Shown one piece after another: positions 49,170-58,796 of a stretch of DNA of 64,000 bases. This DNA comes from Borrelia turicatae 91E135 (GTDB lineage: Bacteria; Spirochaetota; Spirochaetia; Borreliales; Borreliaceae). How positions within the stretch are numbered: the first letter of the stretch is position 1; each line of letters opens with the position of its first letter. The stretch lies in the NCBI RefSeq assembly GCF_000012085.2, contig NC_008710.1, positions 682,001 to 746,000 of the forward strand. Reading direction: 5' to 3'. A program made the translations under genes and the position numbers. The notes beneath the pieces are model-generated. The model was not told the DNA's origin. It ran no database searches and was given only the letters and a program-made list of their open reading frames with translations.

Positions 49170-50108
49170 GTGAAGATTAGATGTAAGGTAAATCCTAGTC
49201 TGGCATTAATTAAGTATTGGGGGAAGAGAGATAAATTTTTAAATATTCCAGCTACTTCAAGCATTGCTGTAAGTGTTGATAAATTTTATTCAATCAGTGA
49301 ACTTGAATTGTCATGTAAGGATGAAATAATTTTAAATTCAAGGGTTGTTGTATTGAGCGATAGAGAAATAAATTTTTTTAACCATGCAAGAAAAATCTTA
49401 AATAAGCCAAATGTTGGGTTTAGGGTAATTAGTGAAAATAATTTTCCAACATCAGCAGGACTTGCAAGTTCAAGCTCTGGTTTTGCATCTATTGCTGCTT
49501 GTATTTTAAGATATTTTAATCAATATTCACATCAAAAAGCTTCACAGCTTGCAAGAATAGGTTCAGCATCAGCATCAAGAGCTATTTATGGTGGATTTAC
49601 CTTGTTAAAGGAAGGTGCAAAGAGTTCATTTCAGCTGGATAGTTTTAATTGTTTTAGTGATTTGTGCATAATATTTGCTATAGTTGATGGCAGAAAAAAA
49701 GAGATTTCTTCAAGGGTTGCCATGGAGATTTGCAAGCAAGATAAATTTTATTGGGATGCTTGGATTGAGTCAAGTCGGAATATCTTTAAAGAAGCTTTAT
49801 ATTTTTTTTTAAAAGGAGATTTTAATGGATTTGGTCTTAAAATTGTAAAGAGTTATCAGTGTATGTTTTCTTTAATGTTATCATCTTCCATTATTTATTT
49901 TAAAAGTAATACTATAGAGTTAATCAAGTATATTGCCGATCTTAGAAGTAAAGGTGTTCCTGTTTTTGAAACGATGGATGCTGGGCCGCAGGTTAAGGTG
50001 TTGTGTTTAAAAAAAGATTTGGAATTAATTTTGACTAGACTTACTAGCAATTTTAGAGATGTTAATTTTGTTGTTTCAAAAATTGGAAGTGGTTTAGAAT
50101 GGATATAA
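49170..50108 (+). CDS. mvaD: Diphosphomevalonate decarboxylase
   Basis: This GHMP-family enzyme converts mevalonate-5-diphosphate to IPP. The 312-residue product has IKYWGKRD near the N-terminus, ATP-binding SAGLASSSSGFAS and the catalytic Asp in ETMDAGPQVKVL. The GTG start at 49170 comes right after the mvaA stop codon. Its last codons overlap the next gene by ten bases. Confidence 0.96.
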   Translation: MKIRCKVNPSLALIKYWGKRDKFLNIPATSSIAVSVDKFYSISELELSCKDEIILNSRVVVLSDREINFFNHARKILNKPNVGFRVISENNFPTSAGLASSSSGFASIAACILRYFNQYSHQKASQLARIGSASASRAIYGGFTLLKEGAKSSFQLDSFNCFSDLCIIFAIVDGRKKEISSRVAMEICKQDKFYWDAWIESSRNIFKEALYFFLKGDFNGFGLKIVKSYQCMFSLMLSSSIIYFKSNTIELIKYIADLRSKGVPVFETMDAGPQVKVLCLKKDLELILTRLTSNFRDVNFVVSKIGSGLEWI

Positions 50109-51040
50109 TTAGTTTTTCAGTGCCTGGTAATTTACTTTTAATGGGTGAATATTTTATTTTGGAAGAAGATGGTTTTGGACTTGCAGTTGCAATAAAAGAA
50201 AGGGCTTATTTTTCTTTTAAACGAAGTGATACTTGGCGTTTTTTTGCTAAAAAAACCAAAATTGATGATTTTACTTTAATAGAAAATAATGATGATTTTG
50301 TTTTTAGGATGTTTAGGTATTTAAAACAGAAATATTTTGTTAATTTAGAAGATTTTTCCTTTGATGTTTATATTGATACAAGTAATTTTTTTTTAAATAG
50401 TGGTGTAAAAAAAGGATTTGGTTCGAGTGCTGTTGTTGCTGTTGGGATTGTATGTGGAATTTTTTTGATTTTGAATAATGATAATTATTTTGTTAAAGAT
50501 AAAATTTTTATGTATTGTCTAGAAGCTTATAGGTATGCTCAAGGAGGTATGGGTAGTGGATATGATATTGCTACTAGTCTTTTTGGTGGAGTTGTTAAGT
50601 TTAAGGGCGGGGATCTTCCTACGTATGATCGTTTAGAGAATATATGTTTTAATAATTTTTATTTAATGCGAGGTCCTAGTCCAGTTAAGACTACTAGCTC
50701 GATTATTAGATATTATGAATATAAGGATTCTTTAATGAGTTTTATAAAAGATGTTAATATTGTGATGAAAAAAATTATTCTTAATATTAGCAATTCGTCT
50801 GATTGTTTATTGTCTAGTTTGAAATTGGCAAAAAATATAGGATTAGACATTGGGGAGAAGATAGGCATTTCTGCTAATTTGCCTTTAAATCTTGCTTATC
50901 TTGAAAATGAATGTACTTTAATTAAGGCTTTGGGTGCTGGAAATGAAACTTTTTTAGTCTATGAGCCAAATTTTGAAGTTTTTGAACAATTTAATATTGA
51001 ACCAATAGATCTAGATTTAGATGGTGTTAAATTTCAGTAA
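50099..51040 (+). CDS. mvaK2: Phosphomevalonate kinase
   Basis: This GHMP kinase phosphorylates mevalonate-5-phosphate. The 313-residue product begins with the family opening VPGNLLLMGEYFIL, has the ATP loop KGFGSSAVVAVG, and a C-terminal ALGAGNETFLVY. It starts inside the end of mvaD and abuts mvaK1. Assignment to PMK rather than MK rests on GEYFIL, DIATSLFGG and operon order. Confidence 0.92.
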   Translation: MDIISFSVPGNLLLMGEYFILEEDGFGLAVAIKERAYFSFKRSDTWRFFAKKTKIDDFTLIENNDDFVFRMFRYLKQKYFVNLEDFSFDVYIDTSNFFLNSGVKKGFGSSAVVAVGIVCGIFLILNNDNYFVKDKIFMYCLEAYRYAQGGMGSGYDIATSLFGGVVKFKGGDLPTYDRLENICFNNFYLMRGPSPVKTTSSIIRYYEYKDSLMSFIKDVNIVMKKIILNISNSSDCLLSSLKLAKNIGLDIGEKIGISANLPLNLAYLENECTLIKALGAGNETFLVYEPNFEVFEQFNIEPIDLDLDGVKFQ

Positions 51041-51934
51041 ATGTTTGTAATAAAAAAGCCTTCTAAAATACTATTTTTAGGAGAACATAGTGCTGTATAT
51101 GGTTTTCCAGTGATTGGTACTACGATACCCCTTTATATGTACTTGGTTTATATATTTTCTGATTCTTGGAAATATTTGGGAGTTCCTTCTTTAAAAATAG
51201 ATGAAGTAATACATTTTATTAATAAGAGGTTTAATAAAGTTCGACCCGTTGAATTTTTAATATTTTCCCAGATTCCAGTTGGATTGGGATTTGGTTCCTC
51301 TGCAAGTCTTAGTTTATGTTTTGCTGAATATATTGTAAGTCATGATGAATATCGTACTTACGATAAAATTTTGTTGGCAAGGGAAATTGAAAATATTTTT
51401 CATGGAAGATCTTCTGGGATGGATGTTTTGCTTGTTGAGTTAGATGGAACTTTTTATTTAGAGAGAAAAAATGGGTCTTTCAGTTATCGAAGAATAGCAT
51501 TTTGTAATTTTTATTTTTTGATTGGAGCAGTCAGAAGGGAATGTACAACAAATAAAATCGTATCAGATTTGAATTACAGAATTTCTCTTGATAATAGTCA
51601 ATTTGAAATTATTGAAAAACTTGGTTGTATTGTTAAGAATTCTTATATTGCTTTTAATAAACGCGATATTCTTTTATTGGCGAATAATATGAATGTTGCG
51701 AATAATTATTTAAATTCTTTGGGTTTATCTTCATGTACGCTTGATTATGTAATAGAAAAAGGTAGACAATTTGAGGCTCTTTCTGGCAAATTGAGTGGTG
51801 CTGGTAGGGGTGGGGCTTTTATTTTGCTTTTCCAGGATGAAAATGATGCTAGCTTGTGCTTGGAGAAATTAAGTAAAGATTTAGATAAAAATAATATCAA
51901 CTTGATTTTTCCACTTAAAATATTTAAGTGTTAA
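51041..51934 (+). CDS. mvaK1: Mevalonate kinase
   Basis: This enzyme phosphorylates mevalonate. The 297-residue product has the opening KILFLGEHSAVYGFPVIG, the ATP loop PVGLGFGSSASLS, SSGMDVLL (catalytic Asp) and KLSGAGRGGAFIL. It starts at the base after the mvaK2 stop. It is the last gene of the mevalonate cluster. Confidence 0.95.
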   Translation: MFVIKKPSKILFLGEHSAVYGFPVIGTTIPLYMYLVYIFSDSWKYLGVPSLKIDEVIHFINKRFNKVRPVEFLIFSQIPVGLGFGSSASLSLCFAEYIVSHDEYRTYDKILLAREIENIFHGRSSGMDVLLVELDGTFYLERKNGSFSYRRIAFCNFYFLIGAVRRECTTNKIVSDLNYRISLDNSQFEIIEKLGCIVKNSYIAFNKRDILLLANNMNVANNYLNSLGLSSCTLDYVIEKGRQFEALSGKLSGAGRGGAFILLFQDENDASLCLEKLSKDLDKNNINLIFPLKIFKC

Positions 51935-52055
51935 ATATATTAAAGACATACACAAAAAATGTTTTGAGAAGCTAATAAATTATATCTTATGTAGTGTTTT
52001 TTTAGTAACTTTATAGCAAACAGTATGCTTTAAGTCCTCTTGAATAAAATAATTT

Positions 52056-52129
52056 TGGGTTCAGAGGGATTCGAACCCCCGACATCCTGCTTGTAAGGCA
52101 GGCGCTCTGACCATCTGAGCTATGAACCC
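52056..52129 (-). tRNA. tRNA-Val (anticodon TAC)
   Basis: A complete cloverleaf is visible on the minus strand. The acceptor GGGTTCA pairs perfectly with TGAACCC, the D-arm is GCTC/GAGC, the anticodon stem is CCTGC/GCAGG with loop CTTACAA (anticodon TAC), and the T-arm has GTTCGAATC. The discriminator base is A. No CCA is encoded after it. It stands alone between mvaK1 and the CAP-domain gene. Confidence 0.97.
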
Positions 52130-52181
52130 TTTTGATACTGAAAAACATTATATAAAATAAATTTGCTTTATGTCAATTTGT

Positions 52182-52625
52182 TCAGAATTTTTCTCCGAAA
52201 AGAACTACAAATATGTTTTTTTTATCTTTTGTTCGTAGTACATATCCTCCCATTTTACTTGTGTCTTTATTTAAAAGAGCTTCTTTGTGTTTTTTGCTTT
52301 TAAGCCAGGCGCCAGTTACATCTTGGACATCCATCCCTGCTGCTAAAATTTCTCTTATCCTACAAAAGTATTTATCATATTTTTTGACTCTTTGCATGGG
52401 AGTTGTGCCAAAGAGTGTATGAGTTAATACTTTATTTTCATTAAGATTTATTGCATATTCTTTTGCCACTATCTCAAGAGTTTTATCTATTTCTAGCTTT
52501 TCTAAGTGTAGATCATTTCTTAATTGGTGAATTGATGAATAAAGAAATTCTAAGTCTTCATTTATACCTAAGAGTATAAATTGACTTGTAAAAATTAAAA
52601 TAATAGAAATAAATTTCTTTTGCAT
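52182..52625 (-). CDS. Exported CAP/SCP-domain protein
   Basis: The 147-residue product begins with a hydrophobic signal (ISIILIFTSQFILLG). A small CAP domain follows: HQLRNDLHLEKLEIDKTLE, NENKVLTHTLFG and a C-terminal KDKKNIFVVLFG. CAP proteins occur in many bacteria and their role is mostly unknown. The homologue in B. burgdorferi is described as a surface lipoprotein, but here no Cys follows the signal, so lipidation is not expected. It is divergent from napA, 69 bases away. Confidence 0.85.
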   Translation of the reverse strand: MQKKFISIILIFTSQFILLGINEDLEFLYSSIHQLRNDLHLEKLEIDKTLEIVAKEYAINLNENKVLTHTLFGTTPMQRVKKYDKYFCRIREILAAGMDVQDVTGAWLKSKKHKEALLNKDTSKMGGYVLRTKDKKNIFVVLFGEKF

Positions 52626-52637
52626 AATAAGCCTACT

Positions 52638-52664
52638 TATACTAAAATAATGTTATTGTAACAT
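52638..52664 (+). promoter_or_regulatory. napA promoter with 15-base near-palindrome
   Basis: A TATACT -10-like box (52638-52643) with a weak TTCTTT at -35 precedes a near-palindrome ATGTTAT-T-GTAACAT (52650-52664). The palindrome has the 7-1-7 layout of Fur/PerR operators and lies where the transcript begins. It is a candidate BosR site. Confidence 0.5.
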
Positions 52665-52694
52665 ATATTGACTTATTTTAAGTAGGAGAATGAT

Positions 52695-53219
52695 ATGGCA
52701 AATCATTTAAATTATTTGAAGACGGATGATTTAGATAAAATAAATTTAAAACTTCAAGAATTGTTAGCAGGACTTCATGTTTTTTATGCTAATTTGAGAG
52801 GTATTCATTGGAACATAAAAGATGTTAATTTTTTTGTAATTCATAAAAAAACCGAAAAACTTTATGATTATGTTGCAGAGGTTATCGATATTCTAGCTGA
52901 GCGAGCTAGAGCGCTTGGATATGATTCTGAGTTTAGATGTTCTGAATTCATTAAAAAATCATTTATTAATGAAATTAGTTTAGATATTACTTCAAGTCTT
53001 GAACCTTCAATTAGCAGTATTGTTTGTAATCTTAATGACATTCTTAAAAATATGTCTAAGACAAGGTGTTTTGTTGATGGCACATCTGATTATGGGACGG
53101 CTAATATTTTAGATGATATTATTGTTTCTTTTGAAAAATATTTATGGATGTACAGATCTTTGTTAAGTGATTGTGAGTGTCCATGTCATAAGAAAGGGTG
53201 TTGTAGTGAAAAACATTGA
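52695..53219 (+). CDS. napA: Dps-family protein NapA/BicA with Cys-rich tail
   Basis: Dps proteins form 12-mers that store metal and protect against oxidative damage. The 174-residue product has the ferroxidase-site pattern (GIHWN with His38, His50, and AERA with Glu69) and four-helix bundle length. An extra C-terminal tail holds five cysteines (160, 162, 164, 169, 170) and a His, which in B. burgdorferi has been linked to copper binding. It has its own promoter region and AGGAG before the ATG. Confidence 0.95.
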   Translation: MANHLNYLKTDDLDKINLKLQELLAGLHVFYANLRGIHWNIKDVNFFVIHKKTEKLYDYVAEVIDILAERARALGYDSEFRCSEFIKKSFINEISLDITSSLEPSISSIVCNLNDILKNMSKTRCFVDGTSDYGTANILDDIIVSFEKYLWMYRSLLSDCECPCHKKGCCSEKH

Positions 53220-53298
53220 TCTTGTGATATGATATAAAAATACTTTTTAATATTTATTTTATATGTCTTAATTAAATATAATTGTGATTTAATTGAAG

Positions 53299-53325
53299 AA
53301 AGCTATAGCAGGATCTATAGCTTTT
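53299..53325 (+). terminator. Hairpin with short T-run before fusB
   Basis: AAAGCTATAG and CTATAGCTTT form a perfect 10-bp stem with a CAGGAT loop, followed by T. It lies 80 bases after napA and 19 bases before the fusB ATG. It may terminate the napA transcript or act as a leader element for fusB. Confidence 0.55.
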
Positions 53326-53343
53326 ATGGTGTTTGAGGGCGTT

Positions 53344-55350
53344 ATGGAAATTAGAAATATTGGGATTATGGCACATATTGATGCTGGCAAAACTACTACT
53401 ACAGAAAGAATTATATATTATACTGGTAGAACTCATAAGATAGGAGATGTTGATTCTGGCAATACTATTACTGATTGGATGTCACAAGAACAAGATAGGG
53501 GTATTACAATTAGCTCTGCTGCTATTACTTGCTATTGGAAGAATCATCAGATCAATATTATTGATACTCCTGGGCATGTGGATTTTACAGCTGAGGTTGA
53601 AAGATCTCTTCGTGTTCTTGATGGAGGGATTGTTGTTTTTAGTGCTGTCGATGGAATTCAGGCACAAACCGAAACGGTTTGGAAACAGGCATCAAAGTAT
53701 AGTATTCCAAGACTTGCTTACGTTAACAAGATGGATCGTGTAGGAGCGAATTTTTTTAAAGTAGTTGAAGACATAAAAAATAAATTTGGTATAGTTCCGA
53801 TAGTTTTACAAATTCCAATTGGGAGTGAGAATAACTTTGAAGGAGTCATAGATATTATTCGCAATAAAGAATTGCATTTTGAACTTAGGGATGGCAAACC
53901 TATTGTGCTTGAGAGTGTAGTTCGTGAAGAATTTATTGAAAATGTTAAAATTTTTAGGGAAAATTTAATAGATTCTATTAGTAATTTTAGTGATAAAATT
54001 ACTAAACTTTTTCTTGAAAATTCTGTTATTGATGATTCTATCATAATTGAAGAGATTAGAAGATGTACTATTAGTGGTTTTATTATTCCTGTTTTGATGG
54101 GAACTAGTCTTAAAAATATTGGTATAGAGCCTTTAATAGATGCAGTTGTGGATTATCTCCCAAGTCCTTTTGAAAAAAAAATCAGTGCTTATTCTTTAAA
54201 AACGGATAGGAGTGTATCCATTGATCCTAAAAATGAAAAAAAGTTATCTGCACTTGTGTTTAAGGTTCAATATTTTAGTACAATTGCAGCGCATCTTTAT
54301 TTTATTAGGGTATATTCAGGAGTACTGAATTCGTCTAAAAGGATTGTTAATATTGCTAAAAATAAACGTGAAAAATTTACAAGGATTTTTCGGGTTTTTT
54401 CAAATAAAAATGAGCAAATTGATGAAGTCAAAGCAGGAGATATTGGGGCAGTTATTGGACTTAAATATTCTATAACGGGAGATACTCTTGTTGAGGAAAA
54501 TAATGAGGTTGTGCTTGAGCCTTTAGTATTTCCAGAGCCAGTTGTCTTAATATCTATTGAGCCAGAGAAAGCATCCGATGATGTTAGGCTTAAAGAAGTT
54601 CTTGAAGTTATTGCTAAAGAAGACCCTACTTTTAGTTATAAAGAAAGTAAAGAAACGGGACAATTATTGGTGTCTGGAATGGGTGAATTGCATCTTGAGA
54701 TTATTATTATGAGAATTAGAGATGATTTTAAGCTTAATGTTTATACAGGTAAACCCCAAGTAAGCTATAGGGAGAGTTTAAGTTCGACAGTTAATGATGT
54801 ATTTGAGTTTGTTAATATGTTTGCAGGTAAGGAACTGAATTTAAAAATTGGGATGATTGTTAGTCCTTTGGTGAGAGGTGAAGGAAATAAAATAGAATTT
54901 GAGTGCGATGTTGAGCCTTTGTTTAAGGCTGCGATATTAAGGGGTATAACTTCTTCCTTTTCAAGTGGCATTATTGGATATCCGATTATTGATGCGGGAA
55001 TTAAGATTACTTCATTGGATTATGATAAGTCCAAGGTTAATGAATCTGTCATTGAATCAATAGCGGGTCTTGCTTTTAATGAATTTTTTAAAAGGGCAAA
55101 TCCTATTAAGCTTGAGCCAGTAATGATGTTAGAAATTAGAACTCCTATTGAGTATACTGGAGAGGTTATTTCTACATTGAATTTTATTGGTGGAATGATT
55201 CATTCTATTAGTAATATTGAGAACTATGAGATAATCAAAGCCGAAGCGGCTTTTGAAAAACTTTTTGGGTATACGTCTATTTTAAGAAGTGCTACTAAAG
55301 GTAGAGGGGTTTTTACCATGGAGTTTTCATACTTTAAAGAAAAAATGTGA
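53344..55350 (+). CDS. fusB: Elongation factor G2, ribosome recycling type
   Basis: This is a second EF-G. In B. burgdorferi the EF-G2 homologue has been shown to work in ribosome recycling rather than translocation. The 668-residue product has an intact GTPase domain ([21 protein letters not shown]) and the later EF-G domains (II-V). I chose the ATG at 53344, where [15 protein letters not shown] matches the family; an earlier in-frame TTG at 53293 would read through the hairpin. GAGGG precedes the ATG. Confidence 0.95.
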   Translation: MEIRNIGIMAHIDAGKTTTTERIIYYTGRTHKIGDVDSGNTITDWMSQEQDRGITISSAAITCYWKNHQINIIDTPGHVDFTAEVERSLRVLDGGIVVFSAVDGIQAQTETVWKQASKYSIPRLAYVNKMDRVGANFFKVVEDIKNKFGIVPIVLQIPIGSENNFEGVIDIIRNKELHFELRDGKPIVLESVVREEFIENVKIFRENLIDSISNFSDKITKLFLENSVIDDSIIIEEIRRCTISGFIIPVLMGTSLKNIGIEPLIDAVVDYLPSPFEKKISAYSLKTDRSVSIDPKNEKKLSALVFKVQYFSTIAAHLYFIRVYSGVLNSSKRIVNIAKNKREKFTRIFRVFSNKNEQIDEVKAGDIGAVIGLKYSITGDTLVEENNEVVLEPLVFPEPVVLISIEPEKASDDVRLKEVLEVIAKEDPTFSYKESKETGQLLVSGMGELHLEIIIMRIRDDFKLNVYTGKPQVSYRESLSSTVNDVFEFVNMFAGKELNLKIGMIVSPLVRGEGNKIEFECDVEPLFKAAILRGITSSFSSGIIGYPIIDAGIKITSLDYDKSKVNESVIESIAGLAFNEFFKRANPIKLEPVMMLEIRTPIEYTGEVISTLNFIGGMIHSISNIENYEIIKAEAAFEKLFGYTSILRSATKGRGVFTMEFSYFKEKM

Positions 55351-55668
55351 GTAATCATTTTTTTTAATATTTATAAATCAATTTATGTATAAGTTTATGT
55401 CTTTAAATTATAAGGTACATGTTTGTTTGATATATTATTTTCTCTATTCTTTTAAAGTTTTAGCAGTTATGTCTTTTGGTTATGAGCTTTAAAATTTGTA
55501 TTTTAATATTTTGTTGGATTATTTCAATTATTAATAAATATAAGATATTTTTTGTTATTAAAAAAGATTTTTTTGTCTTGTAAGTGCTACTAGAATATTA
55601 GGGTGATTTTTTGATATTATGTCTTATTATTAATATTTTTTTATTTTAAAAATAAAGGAGGTTGTGTT
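55351..55668. other. 318-base gap upstream of badR
   Basis: This is a very AT-rich spacer with no tRNA and no open frame with a ribosome binding site. A weak promoter candidate is TTGATA (55611-55616), 17 bases, TATTTT (55634-55639), with GGAGG before the badR ATG. Homopolymer T runs are frequent. I see no clear operator or terminator. Confidence 0.5.
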
Positions 55669-56877
55669 ATGCAGGGTGAGAACATGGTTTCAATTAGAGG
55701 TGGTAATAGAAAAAAGATACTCCTTAGTTTAAAGAATATGCAATACTCAAGGACAGATTTGGCACGTAAATTATCATTGACAAATGCGGCTGTGACGATT
55801 CTTACTAATCATATGATCAAGGAGAATATTTTAGTTGAAGTTGGTTCAAAGGAATCAGGCATTAAAAAGCATGGACGAAAAGAAATACTTCTTGATATCA
55901 ATAAAGATTTTGCATATTCGATGGGAGTAATTATTTCAAGTAATTATTTTCAAATAGGAATTGCAAACCTTAAATGTGAGGTTTTAATAAGTGAGACTTA
56001 TTCTTTTGAACCACCAGTTAGCGCTTATGAGATCTTGGAAAAAATTAAAGATCATATGATTGAGATTATCTGGAAACATAATTTTTCAAGGGATAAATTT
56101 ATTGGGTTGGGATTTAGTATTACTGGTATAATTAAGGATAAGGAATCTGGAATTGTTAATGATAGTCATGGTGCATGGATTGAGAAAGATGTTCCTGTTA
56201 AGGCTATATTAGAAGAGTATTTTTCACTTACAGTGTATCTTGAGAGTTATGTTAAAAATCTTTCTCTTGCTGAGTTTATGGGTAAGAATGTAGATAACAT
56301 CATGTTTTTCGATTATACAGATACCGCTGAGCTTTCTATTTGGTCTGGTGGTAATGTTTATGCTGGATTTAATAATAAATCTGGTATGGTTAGTCATATG
56401 GTAATTGATTATGGAGGAGAGAAAAATTGTCCTACATGTGGAAATAAGGGGTGTGTTAATATGTTGATATCTAATTTTGCACTTCAGCGTTTGATTTCAA
56501 AAGAGTTTATGAATGGAGAGATTCCTGAGCTTTATGACAAGTATGAGAGTAGGCTTAAAAAAGTTACGATATATGACATTTTTGCTCTTCATGATAAATA
56601 TGAGTTTATACATAGAATAATGGAAGATACGGTAAAATACTTGGCAATAGTTATTATTAATATTCAAAGGGTTCTTGATTTTAATTATTTAGTGCTTTAT
56701 GGGCAAAGTTTTAAACTTAAGAGTTTTTTTGATTTGTTAAAAAAAGAAATAAAAAGGTTGAATAAAGAGAGCATAATATTAAAGCTTAGTTCTCTAGATA
56801 CTGAAGTATCTGTTGTTGGACCTGCTTCTAGTGTTATATTCAATAAATTCTATTTGACCGGGGGAGATATTGATTAA
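55669..56877 (+). CDS. badR: ROK-family transcriptional regulator BadR
   Basis: In B. burgdorferi BadR is a host-adaptation repressor acting on rpoS, sometimes annotated as XylR. The 402-residue product has an N-terminal winged helix (about 12-60, SRTDLARKLSLTNAAVTILT) and a ROK domain with a sugar-kinase-type fold. The ROK part has the Cys cluster CPTCGNKGCVN, which normally binds structural zinc. GGAGG precedes the ATG at 55669; a second in-frame ATG (55684) is less well placed. Confidence 0.92.
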   Translation: MQGENMVSIRGGNRKKILLSLKNMQYSRTDLARKLSLTNAAVTILTNHMIKENILVEVGSKESGIKKHGRKEILLDINKDFAYSMGVIISSNYFQIGIANLKCEVLISETYSFEPPVSAYEILEKIKDHMIEIIWKHNFSRDKFIGLGFSITGIIKDKESGIVNDSHGAWIEKDVPVKAILEEYFSLTVYLESYVKNLSLAEFMGKNVDNIMFFDYTDTAELSIWSGGNVYAGFNNKSGMVSHMVIDYGGEKNCPTCGNKGCVNMLISNFALQRLISKEFMNGEIPELYDKYESRLKKVTIYDIFALHDKYEFIHRIMEDTVKYLAIVIINIQRVLDFNYLVLYGQSFKLKSFFDLLKKEIKRLNKESIILKLSSLDTEVSVVGPASSVIFNKFYLTGGDID

Positions 56878-56937
56878 TATTTCCTTTTTTTGTATTGTAT
56901 ATTTTGTAGGATTTTTTACAAATGAAGGTGATTTTTA

Positions 56938-58287
56938 GTGTTTGAAAATTTAGGTACGGGTTTTAGAGATTTTGTAAAGTATATCTCTGGAAAATCTGTG
57001 ATAAATGAGAAAAATATTGAAGCAGCCATTGACACTATTAAGAATGCCTTAATTGAAGCCGATGTTAATTTAAGAGTTGTAAGACGTTTTATAAATTCTG
57101 TAGTCGAAGAGGCAAAGGGGATTAAAGTTTTAAGAAATATTGATCCTAAGTCTCAGTTTATTAAGATTGTTAATGATAAACTTATAAATTTTCTGGGCGA
57201 TAAGCATTCTGAGCTTGTTTTAAGTCCCGTTAACAAATTATCATGCATTCTTATGCTTGGCCTTCAGGGTTCTGGGAAAACTACAACATGTGCAAAACTT
57301 GCTATGCGACTTAAATCAGAGAATCGGAAAGTTCTTCTTGTAGCTGCAGATACTTTTAGAGCGGCAGCGGTTAATCAGTTAAAGATTTTGGGTATGCAAG
57401 TTGGTGTTTCTGTGTTTTCTCTTGAGGGTGAGAGTGATCCTATTAAAGTTGTAAAAAAATCCATTGAATATGCTAAAACAGAGCTTTTTGATACTGTAAT
57501 AATAGATACTAGAGGGCGTCTTGAAGTTGAAGATTTATTATTAAGAGAGATAATAGAGATAAAGAAGATTGTGGCCCCTACGGAGACAATATTAGTTGCA
57601 GATGCAATGACGGGTCAGAGTGCTGTAAATATTGCTAAGGAATTTAATGATAGTGTTGGTATTACGGGTGTAATTTTTACAAAATTTGATTCTGATGCTA
57701 GAGGTGGTGCCATATTATCACTTAAGACTATTTGTGGAGCACCTATTAAATTTGTTGGAGTTGGAGAAAAACCTGAGGACCTTGATGTTTTTTATCCAGA
57801 TAGAGTTGCTTCACGAATTCTTGGTATGGGAGATGTTGTTAGTCTTGTTGAAAAGGCTCAGAGTGTTATAGATAAAGAAGAGGCCTTAAGACTTGAGGAA
57901 AAATTTAAGAAAGCCAACTTTAATTTTGAGGATTATTTAAATCAGTTTAAATATATGCGTAATATGGGTGGAATTTCTAGTTTGATGGGGATGCTTCCGG
58001 GTGTTTCATTAGAAATGTTAAATCGTGGTGTTGATGAAAGAGAACTTAAAAGAGAAGAGGCAATTATTCTGTCTATGACTAAAAAAGAGAGATTAAATCC
58101 TGTCATTTTAAATAGTCCTTCAAGAAAGAAAAGAATAGCTTTGGGAAGTGGAACAACGGTTTTTGAGGTAAACAAGTTTATGAAAAAATTTAGTCAGACT
58201 GTTTTGATGATGAAAAAAATGAAAAATAAGAGTTTTCAAAATAAGATAGCATCTCTTTTTGGAGATAAAGGAGGAATGATAAATTGA
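56938..58287 (+). CDS. ffh: Signal recognition particle protein Ffh
   Basis: Ffh binds 4.5S RNA and signal sequences and targets membrane proteins to FtsY. The 449-residue product has an N domain, a G domain (GLQGSGKTTT near 106, DTRGR in place of the usual DTAGR, TKFD) and a Met-rich M domain at the C-terminus. The start is a GTG with AAGGTG upstream. It begins the ffh-rpsP-khpA-rimM-trmD-rplS block and overlaps rpsP by four bases. Confidence 0.97.
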   Translation: MFENLGTGFRDFVKYISGKSVINEKNIEAAIDTIKNALIEADVNLRVVRRFINSVVEEAKGIKVLRNIDPKSQFIKIVNDKLINFLGDKHSELVLSPVNKLSCILMLGLQGSGKTTTCAKLAMRLKSENRKVLLVAADTFRAAAVNQLKILGMQVGVSVFSLEGESDPIKVVKKSIEYAKTELFDTVIIDTRGRLEVEDLLLREIIEIKKIVAPTETILVADAMTGQSAVNIAKEFNDSVGITGVIFTKFDSDARGGAILSLKTICGAPIKFVGVGEKPEDLDVFYPDRVASRILGMGDVVSLVEKAQSVIDKEEALRLEEKFKKANFNFEDYLNQFKYMRNMGGISSLMGMLPGVSLEMLNRGVDERELKREEAIILSMTKKERLNPVILNSPSRKKRIALGSGTTVFEVNKFMKKFSQTVLMMKKMKNKSFQNKIASLFGDKGGMIN

Positions 58288-58535
58288 GTGTTAGGATAAG
58301 ATTAAAGAGGATGGGGGCAAAAAAGAGGCCTTATTATCGAATTGTAGTCATGGATTCTGCTTCGCCTAGAGATGGACGAGCCATTGAAGAGCTTGGGTAT
58401 TATCATCCTGTTGAAAAGCAAAATCAAGTCAAAATTAATGAGAATAAGTTTAGAGATTGGATAGGCAAAGGAGCTATTCCAAGTGATACTGTTAAAAAAA
58501 TTTTGAATAAAAATAATTTTAAAGTTGAGAGTTAG
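58284..58535 (+). CDS. rpsP: Ribosomal protein S16
   Basis: This is a small 30S subunit protein, 83 residues, with the family opening VRIRLKRMGAKKRPYYRIVVMDS. The TTG start overlaps the ffh stop codon (TTGA), with AGGAGG upstream. The length is normal. Confidence 0.98.
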   Translation: MSVRIRLKRMGAKKRPYYRIVVMDSASPRDGRAIEELGYYHPVEKQNQVKINENKFRDWIGKGAIPSDTVKKILNKNNFKVES

Positions 58536-58544
58536 GAGGACTTA

Positions 58545-58793
58545 ATGAAAGAGTACGGTAATGAAATTGAGCTTATAGAATTTGTAGTCAAATCTCTTGT
58601 AGATAAGAGAGATGAGGTTAAGTTAAATGTGGTTGAAGGTGAGAAATCAACTATTTTAGAATTAAGAGTTTCTGCAAATGATGTTGGAAAAATAATTGGA
58701 AGGAGAGGACGCATTGCAAGGGCTATTAGGACACTTCTTAGTGCTTGTGCTGCAAAAACAAATAGGAGAGTTCAACTAGAAATTTTGGACTAA
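58545..58793 (+). CDS. khpA: KH-domain RNA-binding protein KhpA
   Basis: This is an 82-residue single KH-domain protein (formerly YlqC) with the GxxG loop in GKIIGRRGRIARAIRTLL. Members bind RNA and in other bacteria act with KhpB. AGGAGG lies just upstream of the ATG. It sits between rpsP and rimM, as is usual in Firmicutes and spirochaetes. Confidence 0.95.
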   Translation: MKEYGNEIELIEFVVKSLVDKRDEVKLNVVEGEKSTILELRVSANDVGKIIGRRGRIARAIRTLLSACAAKTNRRVQLEILD

Positions 58794-58796
58794 TTT

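Noticed and set aside
53293-53343. Extended N-terminus of EF-G2 from the TTG at 53293
   Set aside because: The extra residues do not fit the EF-G family and would run through a hairpin; GAGGG precedes the ATG at 53344.
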